This document shows positions 35,083 through 44,510 of a stretch of DNA of 64,000 nucleotides, piece after piece. Every line of letters begins with the position of its first letter. Position 1 is the stretch's first letter. The notes under the pieces were generated by a model. The model worked only from the letters and a program-made list of their open reading frames with translations. It searched no databases and was not told the origin of the DNA. The stretch is from Marinomonas mediterranea MMB-1 (GTDB lineage Bacteria > Pseudomonadota > Gammaproteobacteria > Pseudomonadales > Marinomonadaceae): NCBI RefSeq assembly GCF_000192865.1, contig NC_015276.1, forward strand, positions 620,001-684,000. Direction: 5' to 3'. Made by a program: the position numbers and the translations under genes.

Positions 35083-36216
35083 GTGAAGATCGCTATTGTC
35101 CACGACTGGCTGGTAACCTATGCAGGAGCAGAGCGTGTTCTTGAGCAAGTTTTAAATACTTTTCCCCAAGCAGACCTTTATTCAATTGTCGATTTTATAG
35201 ATGATGACCGCTCTTGGCTTTTGGAAAAGACTGTAAAGACTTCTTTTGTGCAAAAGCTTCCTTTTGCTAAGAGTAAATACCGTACTTACCTTCCGTTGAT
35301 GCCCTTGGCGATTGAACAGTTTGATTTAAGTAGTTATGACTTGGTGATCTCTTCCTCTCATGCTGTAGCGAAAGGTGTAATTACTGGACCAAATCAATTG
35401 CATATTTGTATGTGCTATAGCCCCATTAGATATGCATGGGATTTACAGCATCAGTACCTTCGAGAGTCAAATATGGCTGGAGGCTTTAAAGGGTTGATAG
35501 CTCGATACTTTCTTCATAAAGTCAGAATTTGGGATGTACGTACAGCACACGGTGTAGATCACTTTATATCTATATCGAATTACATATCAAAGAGGGTAAA
35601 GAAAGTTTATGGAAGGCAGTCTGATGTTATCTACCCTCCGGTATACGTAGACGATTTTACTTATAATGAAGATAAAGAGGATTATTATATTACTTCCTCT
35701 AGAATGGTGCCTTATAAAAGAATTGACCTTATTGTCTCTACCTTTTCAAATCACTTTAAGGATAAAACTCTAGTTGTTATCGGAGACGGGCCGGAGTTTG
35801 AAAAAATTGATAAAATTGCAGGTGATAATGTGTTGTTGTTGGGGCACCAGCCATTTTCTGTTCTCAATGAAAAGTTATCTAAGGCTAAGGCCTATATTTT
35901 TGCAGCTGAAGAAGATTTTGGTATCGCGCCTTTAGAAGCTCAGGCATGTGGGACCCCAGTAATTGCATACGGAGCGGGAGCTGCTTTAGAGACGATTCAC
36001 GGGGATGTTAATAATGGAAATGCAACCGGCATCTTTTTTGATGATCAAACCGAAGAAAGCCTTTCATTGGCTATCAATGAATTTGAGGCCCTCGATGGGC
36101 TTATTTCAAGTGAATCGTGCCGTAAAAATGCTAATAGGTTTTCAAAAGATCGGTTTTGTAGAGAATTAGAAAAGTATATTCGAACAAAATATATTACTTG
36201 GAATGACAATGACTAA
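35083..36216 (+). CDS. GT4 family glycosyltransferase (mannosyltransferase-like)
   Basis: A 377-aa GT-B retaining glycosyltransferase. The N-terminal acceptor domain begins MKIAIVHDWLVTYAGAERVL with the conserved GGAE-like GAE. The C-terminal donor domain has SSRMVPYKRIDLIV (about residue 206), VVIGDGPEF and the E-x7-E motif EEDFGIAPLEAQACGTPVIA (about 289-308). It most resembles GDP-mannose-using enzymes of the WbaZ type, in agreement with gmd and manCB nearby. Start is GTG 35083 behind GGAGAGG. The gmd start lies inside its 3' end. Confidence 0.88.
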   Translation: MKIAIVHDWLVTYAGAERVLEQVLNTFPQADLYSIVDFIDDDRSWLLEKTVKTSFVQKLPFAKSKYRTYLPLMPLAIEQFDLSSYDLVISSSHAVAKGVITGPNQLHICMCYSPIRYAWDLQHQYLRESNMAGGFKGLIARYFLHKVRIWDVRTAHGVDHFISISNYISKRVKKVYGRQSDVIYPPVYVDDFTYNEDKEDYYITSSRMVPYKRIDLIVSTFSNHFKDKTLVVIGDGPEFEKIDKIAGDNVLLLGHQPFSVLNEKLSKAKAYIFAAEEDFGIAPLEAQACGTPVIAYGAGAALETIHGDVNNGNATGIFFDDQTEESLSLAINEFEALDGLISSESCRKNANRFSKDRFCRELEKYIRTKYITWNDND

Positions 36217-37246
36217 GAAAGCGATTGTTACTGGTGTAACCGGACAAGATGGTGCCTATCTAACAGAATTACTTTTGTCCAAAAAATACAAAGTTTATGG
36301 GACATATCGACGAACTGCTTCAGTTAATTTTTGGCGTTTGGATGAGTTGGGAGTAACTGATCATCCAAACTTAACATTAGTTGAATTCGATTTAACAGAT
36401 CCTATGAATAGTGTGAGGATGATTGATGAAATCAGACCGGACGAAGTGTATAACTTGGCAGCACAAAGTTTTGTGGGGGTTTCATTTGAACAGCCTTATT
36501 CTACTTCAGAGATTACAGGAATCGGAGCGCTGAATCTCTTAGAAGCAATTCGCATTATTGACCGAAATATTAAGTTTTATCAAGCTTCTACGTCTGAGAT
36601 GTTCGGTAAAGTACAGGATATACCTCAAACTGAGAAAACTCCATTCTACCCTAGAAGTCCCTATGGAGTTGCAAAGCTTTATGCGCATTGGATGACAATA
36701 AACTATCGAGAGTCGTATGATATTTTTGCTTCAAGCGGTATTTTATTTAATCATGAATCTCCATTACGAGGTAGAGAGTTTGTAACTCGGAAAATTACTG
36801 ATAGTGTTGCAAAAATTAAGTTGGGTAAGTTGTCTTGTTTGGAGCTAGGTAATTTAGATGCTAAACGAGATTGGGGGTATGCCAAAGAATATGTTGAAGG
36901 GATGTATTTAATGCTTCAATCTTCTAAAGCTGATACGTACGTTTTAGCGACAAATAGAACAGAGACTGTTCGAAACTTTGTGAAACTCGCTTTCAAGTCG
37001 ATTGATATTGAGCTTGAGTTTATTGGAAGTGGTGATAGCGAAATTGCAGTAAATAAAAATACTGGAGATACTGTTGTAAGGGTAAATCCTAAATTCTATC
37101 GACCAACCGAAGTGGATTTATTGATAGGAGACCCAAATAAGGCTTATGAAGATCTTGATTGGGAACCAAAAACTTCATTGGAGAGTTTGTGTTCTCTTAT
37201 GGTAGCGGAAGATTTGAGGCGTAATAAAGATGGCTTTTCGTTCTAG
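36203..37246 (+). CDS. gmd: GDP-mannose 4,6-dehydratase
   Basis: Converts GDP-D-mannose to GDP-4-keto-6-deoxy-D-mannose, the branch point to GDP-fucose, rhamnose, perosamine and others. NAD(P) motif VTGVTGQDGAYLTELLL (about 9-25), YNLAAQSFVGVSF, catalytic S/TxxxYGVAK pattern (YPRSPYGVAKLYAHW) and FNHESPLRGREFVTRKIT are all present. 347 aa is full length. The next enzyme of the pathway is missing: about 95 nt after gmd the sequence runs into an IS481 remnant, so the gene that used the product has probably been lost or moved. Confidence 0.96.
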   Translation: MTMTKKAIVTGVTGQDGAYLTELLLSKKYKVYGTYRRTASVNFWRLDELGVTDHPNLTLVEFDLTDPMNSVRMIDEIRPDEVYNLAAQSFVGVSFEQPYSTSEITGIGALNLLEAIRIIDRNIKFYQASTSEMFGKVQDIPQTEKTPFYPRSPYGVAKLYAHWMTINYRESYDIFASSGILFNHESPLRGREFVTRKITDSVAKIKLGKLSCLELGNLDAKRDWGYAKEYVEGMYLMLQSSKADTYVLATNRTETVRNFVKLAFKSIDIELEFIGSGDSEIAVNKNTGDTVVRVNPKFYRPTEVDLLIGDPNKAYEDLDWEPKTSLESLCSLMVAEDLRRNKDGFSF

Positions 37247-37340
37247 CGTTTTAGTTACCTGAGGGGGGCTGGTAGGACATTTATGCGCTCTTCTGAAAAC
37301 AATCTGGCTTTGAAGTGTTTATATTAAAGTCAGACTTATT

Positions 37341-37635
37341 TGTACTAGTCCAGACCTGATCTGACAGTTACCTCATTTTGAGCCGATGTCTGTCAGTTTA
37401 GATCTGGGTTAAATTCTTTTCCGCCCAGGTCGCTTTTCCATCAAGTAATGTTTCCAGTGGCGTCCTTCCACAACACATTTTCCCCTGATGAGTTCGGTCA
37501 TTATTGTAATAGACCATCCATTCGTCCAGATCTTTTTGCAGTGCTTCGAGACTATCGTAGAGCTTCTTACGAAACGTCACCTGATAAAACTCATTCAAGA
37601 TCGTTTTGTGAAACCTCTCACAGATGCCATTGGTT
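37341..37635 (-). mobile_element. IS481-family remnant (3' end), cut by IS66
   Basis: It begins with the terminal repeat TGTACTAGTCCAGACCTGAT and contains the C-terminal part of an IS481 transposase on the minus strand (37398-37598, DLDEWMVYYNNDRTHQG). The same element is present nearly complete, in the opposite orientation, at 56931-58111. The transposase is cut off at 37635, where the GTAAGCG end of an IS66 element begins. Confidence 0.85.
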
Positions 37636-37720
37636 GTAAGCGTTTAGCAAAGCACACATAACAATCTGATTTCGGTTTGCCTAGAGTAATGATTTCTTTG
37701 GTCTACGGAATCATCACTCT

Positions 37721-38083
37721 ATGTTTACATCCTCTCCCCAAGTTTCTATTACCTTGATTTGTGGCCCAACCGATATGCGTAAAGCCATTGATGGCTTATG
37801 TGACGTGGTGGCCTATGACCTAGAGCAGGACCCCTGCTCTGAGCACTTATTTGTCTTCTGCGGTCGTACTCGTAATAAACTCAAGATTTTACAATGGTCT
37901 GCTAATGGTTTTTGGCTACATTACAAACGACTTGAAAAAGGCGCATTTAAGTGGCCAGGGATTGAGGATAATAAATTATCGATTCGCATCTCTGCTCGAC
38001 AGTTGAATTGGCTGCTTGAAGGTCTGCCGATTGATCTGGAAGGTGCCCATCCTGAATTAATTTATCGCTATCATGGCTGTTAA
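37721..38083 (+). CDS. tnpB: IS66 family accessory protein TnpB, copy 1
   Basis: A 120-aa IS66 Orf2 protein, with ICGPTDMRKAIDGL near the start and LFVFCGRTRNKLKILQW in the middle, the family hallmarks. Needed with TnpC for IS66 transposition. Overlaps tnpC by 11 nt. It differs from copy 2 by one residue (A for T in EKG(A/T)FKW). Confidence 0.95.
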   Translation: MFTSSPQVSITLICGPTDMRKAIDGLCDVVAYDLEQDPCSEHLFVFCGRTRNKLKILQWSANGFWLHYKRLEKGAFKWPGIEDNKLSIRISARQLNWLLEGLPIDLEGAHPELIYRYHGC

Positions 38084-41000
38084 TTGCCGTGAGTTTGGTA
38101 TAATCCATTACCATGAAACACGACCAGATACCTTACCAAACGACGTTGAATCCTTGAAAAAGCTGTTGCTTGAACAGCAAGCATTATTGAGTCAACAGGT
38201 ATCTGAGATAAGTGAAAAAGACTCCCAGCTCGCTCAGTGGCAATCCAAGTATCAAAACATTCTAGAGCAATGGCGTTTAGCTCAGCAGCGACAGTTTGGC
38301 ACAAGCTCCGAAGTCATGCCAGGTCAAAGAGACTTGTTTGATGAAACATCGGAAGATGAACTTGACTCGCAAGTGGACGATGAACAAGAAAACCGTCCGC
38401 CCGCTAAAAAGCGAACTCAACCTAAGCGTAAACTCCTTCCAAAAGATCTCCCTCGTGAGACGGTTGTGTTAGATATACCAGAAGAAGAAAAGGTCTGTGA
38501 TGGTTGCCAGGGCGAGCTGCACAAAATGGGCGAAGACAAGTCCGAAAAACTGGAATTTATTCCTGCTCAGCTTAAAGTCCTTGAAACGGTACGTCCTAAA
38601 TACGCTTGTCGACACTGTGATCAGTCAGGTACACACAGCACCATCAAACAAAGAGAACCTGAACCGAGTATGATCCCAAAAGGGATCGCAACGCCCAGTC
38701 TTTTAGCACAGATCATCACAGGCAAGTTCCAATACAGCCTCCCCTTGTATCGACAAGAAACGCTCTTCCAGCAGTATGGGATTGAGCTAAAGCGTAGCAC
38801 CATGTCCAGTTGGATGGCGACGAGCGCCCAAGTACTGCAAGGGCTTTATCACTTATTACGACAAGTTATGCTGCAACAATCGGTGCTTCATGCTGATGAA
38901 ACCACGCTTCAAGTCATCAAAGAAAAGCGAGGGAGTTGCTATATGTGGGTCTATTGCAGTGGTAAAGACAGTCCGGACTTCAACTCGCCGATTCCCAATA
39001 TTGTTTTATATGACTTCCAGCCTTCTAGAGCCGGTGCATGTCCAAAGAACTTCTTGTCTGGTTATAACGGCTATTTACAGGTGGATGGTTATGCCGCTTA
39101 TGAACAAACAGAGGCGACTTTAGTCGGATGTTGGGCACACGCTCGTCGTAAATTTACCGACATCGTCAAGACCACAGACAAAAAGAAAACGGGTAAAGCT
39201 CAGCTTGCGCTTAGCAAGATCCAAAAGCTCTATGCCATCGAATCCGTTGCCCAGCAAAAAGAGACAAAAGAAGAAGCTTACCAGCATCGACTTAAGCACG
39301 CCCCGACAGCGCTAGAGGACTACAAAGCTTGGCTAGAAAAAGAAAGTAAAAGACTTCCACCAAGTAGTACTATTGCCAAAGCGGTACAGTACAGTCTCAA
39401 TCAATGGGATAAACTGATCCAATACCTTAAAGCCCCCGAACTTCAGTTGGACAACAATCGTGCGGAACGAGCGATTAAGCCGTTCGTCATTGGGCGTAAA
39501 AACTGGCTGTGTGTGTCACGAAGGAGACATTATGAAGTAGAGCATTTTGCAGCATAATGAATCCATGCTCTAAGTTGGATGGAGGTAGGCCCTCCGATCA
39601 GGGCGTTCAGGCGCATTGATCAAACTACCTGATGCTGCTGTTGACTAAGGTCTTCGGTAGTGAGCGACTCAGGAAAAGGCGGAAATACTACCGTCATGTG
39701 AGTCTGGAAGAGTCGAACGAAAGTGAACTGTTCGAAGAGGCATCGAAATCTTAGGTGATGTCAAAAAGGGGTTGTACAGCCCCCCCCCCTGAAAAGTGTA
39801 GTGGATACCTGATTACTGACTACATGGCATCCGGTGTTAAGGCAGCGAGACTTCCAGACAGGCCAGCTTAGGGAACGTGAGAACCTACTGCTAGCACGTA
39901 TCGTGCAGTAGGGACGGACAGACTCGTAGTAGTGTTGAATGCGCTGTAATGGTGTGGGAGCGAAGGGGTCTGGGTCGCCGAATTGATTAGAACACAACTT
40001 TTTTTAAAGAGGATGACGTTTTAATGCAAGGTAAAGCATTTGAGATTCCCAAGTCTCTTGTGTGGCAATCGTATAAATCGGTCAAACGCAATAAAGGTGC
40101 GCCGGGCTGCGATGGCCAAACAATGAAGCAATTTGATAACAACAGAGACCGTAATCTTTATAAGATATGGAACCGTCTGTGTTCTGGTAGTTACCTACCG
40201 CCACCGGTTCGCGAAAAGCGAATACCTAAAGCGGATGGTTCAGATAGAATACTCGGTATTCCAACTGTCAGTGATCGTATCGCACAAGGAGCGGTAAAGA
40301 TCTACTTGGAAACGCGACTGGATAAGCTATTTCATAATAGTTCATTTGGTTATCGTCCCAATCGATCAGCGCATATGGCGCTAACACAATGTGAGCGTAA
40401 CTGTCGTTTTAATAGTTGGGTATTAGAGGTAGATATCAAAGCCTTCTTTGATCATGTTGACCATGATCTGGTGGTCAAAGCGTTAGAGCACCATGATATG
40501 CCTCGCTGGGTAGTATTGTACTGTCGTAGATGGATGCAGGCTCCCATGTCAGACTCAAGCAAGACTGATATCCTAACTCAGAGAACGCGTGGTACGCCGC
40601 AAGGTGGCGTTATCTCGCCCATTTTGGCGAACTTATTTCTTCACTACGCTTTTGATCGGTGGATGGCTAAACAACGGCGTTATGTGCCCTTCGAACGGTA
40701 CGCAGACGATATTGTATGCCATTGTAGTCGAATGTCCGAGGCGGTGAAGTTAAAGGAAGCGATCCAACGACGAATGGAAGAAGTGGGATTGAGTATCAAT
40801 GAAGCCAAATCCAATGTGGTCTACATAGATACGTTTCCACGCCATAACGTAAAGAAAGTCTTCACGTTCCTAGGCTATGATTTCAAGGTTAGAACGCTTA
40901 GACGAAAAGACGGTTGTTTGTTCAGGAAATGTGCGGCGGGTGCCTCAATGACCGCCATGAAGCGAATCACGAAAACGATTACGTCGTGGCGAGTACATCG

Positions 41001-41515
41001 ATCATCTGGAGCAACATTGAAAGAACTTGCACAGAGGCACAATGCCTCGTTAAGAGGGTGGATACACTACTATGGCAAGTTTTGGTACCGACACTTCAGT
41101 TATCGTATCTGGTCTGTCTTTCAATCAAGATTGATAAAATGGGCAAGATGCAAGTTGAAAATAGGTACGCGAGAAGCGGAACGCAAGCTTGACCAAGTAC
41201 GTAAACGCATGCCAACGCTTTTTGCTCATTGGGAATTACTTCGTGCATCAAATGTGCGACCAAGAGCCGTATGACGGGAGACTGTCACGTACGGTTCTGT
41301 GAGCAGCTTGGGGGCGAAACTCCCCCTTGCTGACTCGACTTGCGAATACAGGCAATGGCGCGAAAAGTAGCGCGGTTCTCTACAGTATTATCGAAACCGC
41401 GAAAGCGAATGGGTTAATCCCTTACGAATACTTAGTGACGTTGTTTGAAGAACTTCCGAAGCGCAATGTAGAGGACAGCCTAGAAGACCTGTTACCTTGG
41501 AGTATTAAGCTCTGA
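38073..41515 (+). CDS. tnpC: IS66 transposase TnpC, copy 1, interrupted by a group II intron
   Basis: DDE transposase of 537 aa once the intron is removed. Exon 1 is 38073-39510 and exon 2 is 41340-41515, a total of 1614 bp, the same size as the uninterrupted copy at 49503-51116. It has an N-terminal leucine-zipper-like coiled coil (KKLLLEQQALLSQQ), a zinc-binding CxxC...CxxC segment (VCDGCQ and YACRHCD), the DDE core (VLHADETTLQV, DGYAAYEQT) and LDNNRAERAIKPFVIGRKNW. The intron interrupts codon 480, right after ENWL-type sequence. Unspliced translation ends at 39557. If the intron splices, an intact transposase is made. Confidence 0.9.
40024..41274 (+). CDS. ltrA: Group II intron reverse transcriptase / maturase
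   Basis: A 416-aa intron-encoded protein that assists splicing and reverse-transcribes the intron during retrohoming. RT blocks are visible: KGAPGCDGQTM, REKRIPKADGSDRILGIPTV, SSFGYRPNRSAHMAL, EVDIKAFFDHVDHD, RGTPQGGVISPILANLFLH and the catalytic FERYADDIVCH (YADD). The maturase X domain follows (SWRVHRSSGATLKELAQRHN, LRGWIHYYGKF). There is no C-terminal HNH endonuclease domain, so it is an endonuclease-minus type. The stop codon lies within domain V. Confidence 0.95.
   Translation: MQGKAFEIPKSLVWQSYKSVKRNKGAPGCDGQTMKQFDNNRDRNLYKIWNRLCSGSYLPPPVREKRIPKADGSDRILGIPTVSDRIAQGAVKIYLETRLDKLFHNSSFGYRPNRSAHMALTQCERNCRFNSWVLEVDIKAFFDHVDHDLVVKALEHHDMPRWVVLYCRRWMQAPMSDSSKTDILTQRTRGTPQGGVISPILANLFLHYAFDRWMAKQRRYVPFERYADDIVCHCSRMSEAVKLKEAIQRRMEEVGLSINEAKSNVVYIDTFPRHNVKKVFTFLGYDFKVRTLRRKDGCLFRKCAAGASMTAMKRITKTITSWRVHRSSGATLKELAQRHNASLRGWIHYYGKFWYRHFSYRIWSVFQSRLIKWARCKLKIGTREAERKLDQVRKRMPTLFAHWELLRASNVRPRAV
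41264..41297 (+). ncRNA. Group II intron domain V
   Basis: A 34-nt hairpin starting GAGCCGTATG and ending TCACGTACGGTTC, the size and shape of the catalytic domain V. It is followed at 41298-41339 by a domain-VI-like stem (GGGGG/CCCCC around CGAAA). Confidence 0.92.
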
Positions 41516-41545
41516 GATAGAGGCAAGGTGTGGTTGCCCGTACGC

Positions 41546-42463
41546 TTACTCTTTAAATACGACCGCTGGCTGCTTGAACCCTAAACACTTTCTTGGACGA
41601 TAATTGATACGTGTCATCGTCCAATGAATGACGTCATCTTCAATCTCTCTTAAATCTGTTCCTTTCCGCACATATTGCCTTAAAAGACCGTTACTGTTTT
41701 CGTTCGCACCTCGCTCCCAAGAGCTATAAGGGTGGGTAAAATAGACTTTGGTTTCCAGCGCTTCTGCAATCTTAGCGTGATGAGCAAATTCTCTACCGTT
41801 ATCTGCTGTAATCGTATGCACGTGATCTTTAAAGGGCATTAACAACTCTATTGTCGCTTGGGTAACATCTATGGCAGATTTTGAATTCACTTTCTTTATC
41901 AAGTAAAAATGCGTCGTTCGCTCAAGTAGAGTGACAATCGAGCCTGTTCCACTTTTACCTAAAACCGTGTCTATCTCCCAATCCCCAAAACGTTTTCGCG
42001 TATCGACAATATCAGGACGCTCCTCTAAGGATACAGCGTTCTTTATAACTTCGTTTGCCTTTCCGATAGCGCTTATGACCCTGTCTTAAGTGCCGATAAA
42101 GTGTTCCTTTGAGCCTTTTATCGTCATGAATGTATTGATAAATCCACTCGTGACTGACTGACTGGCACGCCACATAGTTTCAATGCGTTAGATACTTGCT
42201 CTGGACTCCAGTCAAACTCAATAAGAGTCCGTATATAATTGATCGTTTTTGTTGGTATTCGATACTTTGCAGACCTCTTTCGTCTTGTTATACAAAGAGT
42301 GTGTGCTTCCTTAGGGCAATAGCGTTTTGCTTGCCTGTTATTCACGATAAACCGTGGCTTTATGGCACTTAATGGCATTAGCGATATCGGACACTGACAT
42401 TTTTTGTTCTAAAAGAGCGGAAATCTGATATCGTTTCCCTTCGGTCAACTGCTGATAATTCAT
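41546..42463 (-). pseudogene. IS30-family transposase pseudogene
   Basis: Reading on the minus strand from ATG at 42463: NYQQLTEGKRYQISALLEQK, then a second frame (42124-42378) with SPEQVSNALK, then a third (41546-41902) with the DDE part TADNGREFAHH and PYSSWERGANENSNGLLRQY. At least two frameshifts break it. The last codons and the stop are provided by the adjacent IS66 end, so the natural C-terminus is cut by about five residues compared with the copy at 43286-43431. The element seems to extend to the terminal repeat near 42541-42565. Confidence 0.85.
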
Positions 42464-42540
42464 GTTTGTACTGCTTGTTTTTGTGGTGAAAAGAAGTGTA
42501 CCAACTTCAGCAGTTGGCTTCTTCTACACCTGTCTTGCAG

Positions 42541-42565
42541 TGTCGCACTTATTATCTGAATTTAG
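42541..42565 (-). repeat. IS30-type terminal inverted repeat
   Basis: On the minus strand it reads CTAAATTCAG followed by ATAATAAGTGCGACA. It matches in outline the other IS30 ends at 43407-43431 and 54961-54977 (TGAATTCAAGC...GTGCGACA). It marks the 5' end of the IS30 remnant. Confidence 0.6.
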
Positions 42566-43270
42566 GGAGTAACGAAATTACAGCCATACCAAAGCTGCTC
42601 AAGTTATTAGATGTGAAAGACTGTCTCATTTAGATTGATGCAATGGGATGCCAAAAGGAGATAGTAAAAAGCATACTTAAAGGCAAAGGAAATTATCTTC
42701 TGGCGGTAAAAGGTAATCAAGAACGCTTGTATAAGGCGGTTAAAGAAGCTCTTTCTTAGCTTATTACAACCTCCCATTACGCTAGAAAAACTCAATATAA
42801 GTCAAAATCATGGACGGGATGAAGGGCGAGTATGCTATACGTTGCCTGTCGATCCAGAGCAAGCGCCTTGTGCAGGCTGGGATAGAATCAAAAGTATTGG
42901 TGTAGTAATAGGTTACAGGCGAGACAAAAAGACGGATAAACGATCAGTAGAGTATCGTTATTACATCAGCTCAGCCGAATTAACCGAGGTTCGTTTTGCA
43001 TCGGCAGTCCGAAGCCATTGGGGAATAGAAAACAGCCTTCACTGGGTGCTTGATGCGTCAATGAACGAAGGTCAATGCCCGATTGATAACAAAGATGGGG
43101 CATTGAAGGTTGCGATGATGAGAGACCTTGCAGTCAATATGCTTAGGACAGAAACGACAAAGAAAAAATCAGGAATCAAGAGAAAACAAAAAGTCTGTCA
43201 CATGAGTACAGACTATTTGGAGAGGGTTTTGATTGCGGGACTAACTGAGATATCCAAGGGCGAAAATTGA
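42566..43270 (+). pseudogene. ISAs1-family transposase pseudogene (N-terminus missing)
   Basis: Begins at NEITAIPKLLKLLDVKDC and continues IDAMGCQKEIVKSILKGKG and LLAVKGNQERLY, typical of ISAs1 transposases, with in-frame stops (LI*ID, ALS*) and a frameshift. The last part is open as 42842-43270 with SHWGIENSLHWVLDASMNEG and RDLAVNMLR. The N-terminal domain is replaced by the IS30 end. Confidence 0.85.
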
Positions 43271-43285
43271 TTAAAAAACATTCAT

Positions 43286-43431
43286 GTCATCGCCCTTATT
43301 CACTGGGCGATGACACGTATCAATTATCGCCCAAGAAAGTGTTTAGGGTTCAAGCAACCAGCAGTCGTATTTAAAGAGATGTGCTTAGCGGCTTGATATG
43401 AAAAGTGTCGCACTTCAAGCTTGAATTCAGG
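43286..43431 (+). mobile_element. IS30 3' end fragment
   Basis: Encodes only the last residues of an IS30 transposase (MTRINYRPRKCLGFKQPA...) and the right terminal repeat ending GTGTCGCACTTCAAGCTTGA. It is on the opposite strand to the IS30 remnant at 41550-42565. Confidence 0.8.
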
Positions 43432-43500
43432 GCCGTTATAACCAGACAAAAAGTTCTTTGGGTATTCACCGGTTCTAGAAGGCTGGAAGTCATATAAAAC
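43432..43500 (-). mobile_element. 69-bp internal fragment of IS66 tnpC
   Basis: Matches with a few mismatches the tnpC segment around 50118-50186 (GCCGTTATAACCAGACAA...GAAGGCTGGAAGTCATATAA). It is a scar of an older, diverged IS66 copy lying between an IS30 end and half of an IS5. Confidence 0.8.
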
Positions 43501-44256
43501 GTGCGCTCTTTAAAGAAGTAAATAAATGTTTGTCTGACGCCAGAGTTCACTTCAACGAAGGAACCCTCGTTGACGCGACGATTATTGAAGCCGCAAGCTC
43601 AACCAAAAATAAATCGAATACGGGTGATCCTGGAATGCATCAAATCCAAAAAGGGAATCAGTGGATTTTTGGGCTAAAAGCTCATATTGGTGTCGATACA
43701 AAACGCGGTTTAGTGCACAGCTTTACGACGACGTTGGCTAATGTGCACGACCTCATACCGCTACCTGAACTTGTACATAGTGAAGAGTCTGTTATCTCAG
43801 CAGATTCGGGTTATCGAGGTGTAGAGAAGCGACAAGAAAATAAAACTAAAAAGCGGGATTAGTTGATTGCTGAAATGGCCAGTAAGATACGTGCTTGGAA
43901 GAAATGTCCTCGTATAAATAAGAATCCCATCCGAACAGAGTATTTAAAGGCTAGCATTAGAGAGCTAAAGTCGAGCACCCGTTTAGAATACTAAAGTGTC
44001 AGTTTGGCTTCCGAAAAGTCGTCTACAAATGATTGTCGAAGAATGACAATCAGCTAGCAGTCTTATTCGCGTTTGGAAACTTTTTGCGAGTCGACCAAAT
44101 TATATGATCTGCACGGGGTTAACCCGTCTAGCGAATCCAAAAATGGGAGTAAAAATCCCATAATGGCGCTAGAAGCACTCGAATTTTATGTTTATAGAGC
44201 GCAAATGCACAACTTCAATGCTGAGCGACTAATAGACTGAGTTATTCGCGGGTTCT
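43501..44256 (+). mobile_element. IS5-family element, C-terminal half with right end
   Basis: Contains the C-terminal half of an IS5-type transposase (from LFKEVNKCLSDARV, then TLVDATIIEAASSTKNK, WIFGLKAHIGVD and ADSGYRG), with a stop at 43860-43862 and a later frameshift in the EHPFR...CQFGFRK region (to about 44115). The right end reads GAGTTATTCGCGGGTTCT and stops at 44256, directly before CTAG (44257-44260). It matches the complement of the left end at 55538 at 14 of 18 positions. The matching N-terminal half lies at 55538-55900. Confidence 0.8.
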
Positions 44257-44510
44257 CTAGACAAAAATAGTGGAAATATAAAACTCAACCCTGTCGATAG
44301 CCATAGAAATCGATCAAACCATACAATTTAAAAGCTTCACTTTTTAAGAATCGATGTGTATTAAATGCTATTGAAATCAATTGCTAATCTGGCTCACGTT
44401 TTGGTAGACTTATTACCGTTATTGGTAAAGTTGTGTCGATCGTGTCGTAAGTATTAATTTTTTCTTTTAGATACAACTCTTTTTCGATATATACAGTTCA
44501 AGGACATATA

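Larger units (their letters stand above)
39511..41339 (+). mobile_element. Group II intron (1829 bp) inserted in IS66 tnpC
   Basis: Starts with GTGTG at 39511 and ends with CGAC at 41339, fitting the GUGYG...AY rule. Both boundaries are defined by the intron-less tnpC in copy 2, which reads straight from CTGGCTGT to TTGCGAAT. It encodes a reverse transcriptase/maturase (40024-41274) and has a typical domain V (41264-41297) followed by domain VI. The 5' ribozyme region (39511-40023) has no gene; it contains a run of about ten C residues near 39780-39789. Confidence 0.95.
37636..41549 (+). mobile_element. IS66-family element, copy 1, carrying a group II intron
   Basis: Bounded by GTAAGCG (37636) and CGCTTAC (41549), the IS66 terminal repeats. 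It contains tnpB and tnpC but no tnpA; only 85 bp precede tnpB. Without the 1829-bp intron the element is 2085 bp, the same length as the inverted copy at 49469-51553, from which it differs at only a few bases that I can see. The flanking octamers (CATTGGTT and TCTTTAAA) are not a target duplication, and both flanks are broken pieces of other IS elements (IS481 and IS30), pointing to later rearrangement. Confidence 0.9.

Noticed and set aside
37636..37720. A missing tnpA as evidence that the IS66 is truncated
   Set aside because: Both copies have both terminal repeats and the same 85 bp before tnpB, so this seems to be the natural two-gene form of the element.
40024..41274. Reverse transcriptase as part of a retron, DGR or defence system
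   Set aside because: The exact insertion in tnpC, the GTGTG start, domain V and the maturase domain show a group II intron; no template/variable repeat or msr-msd region was seen.
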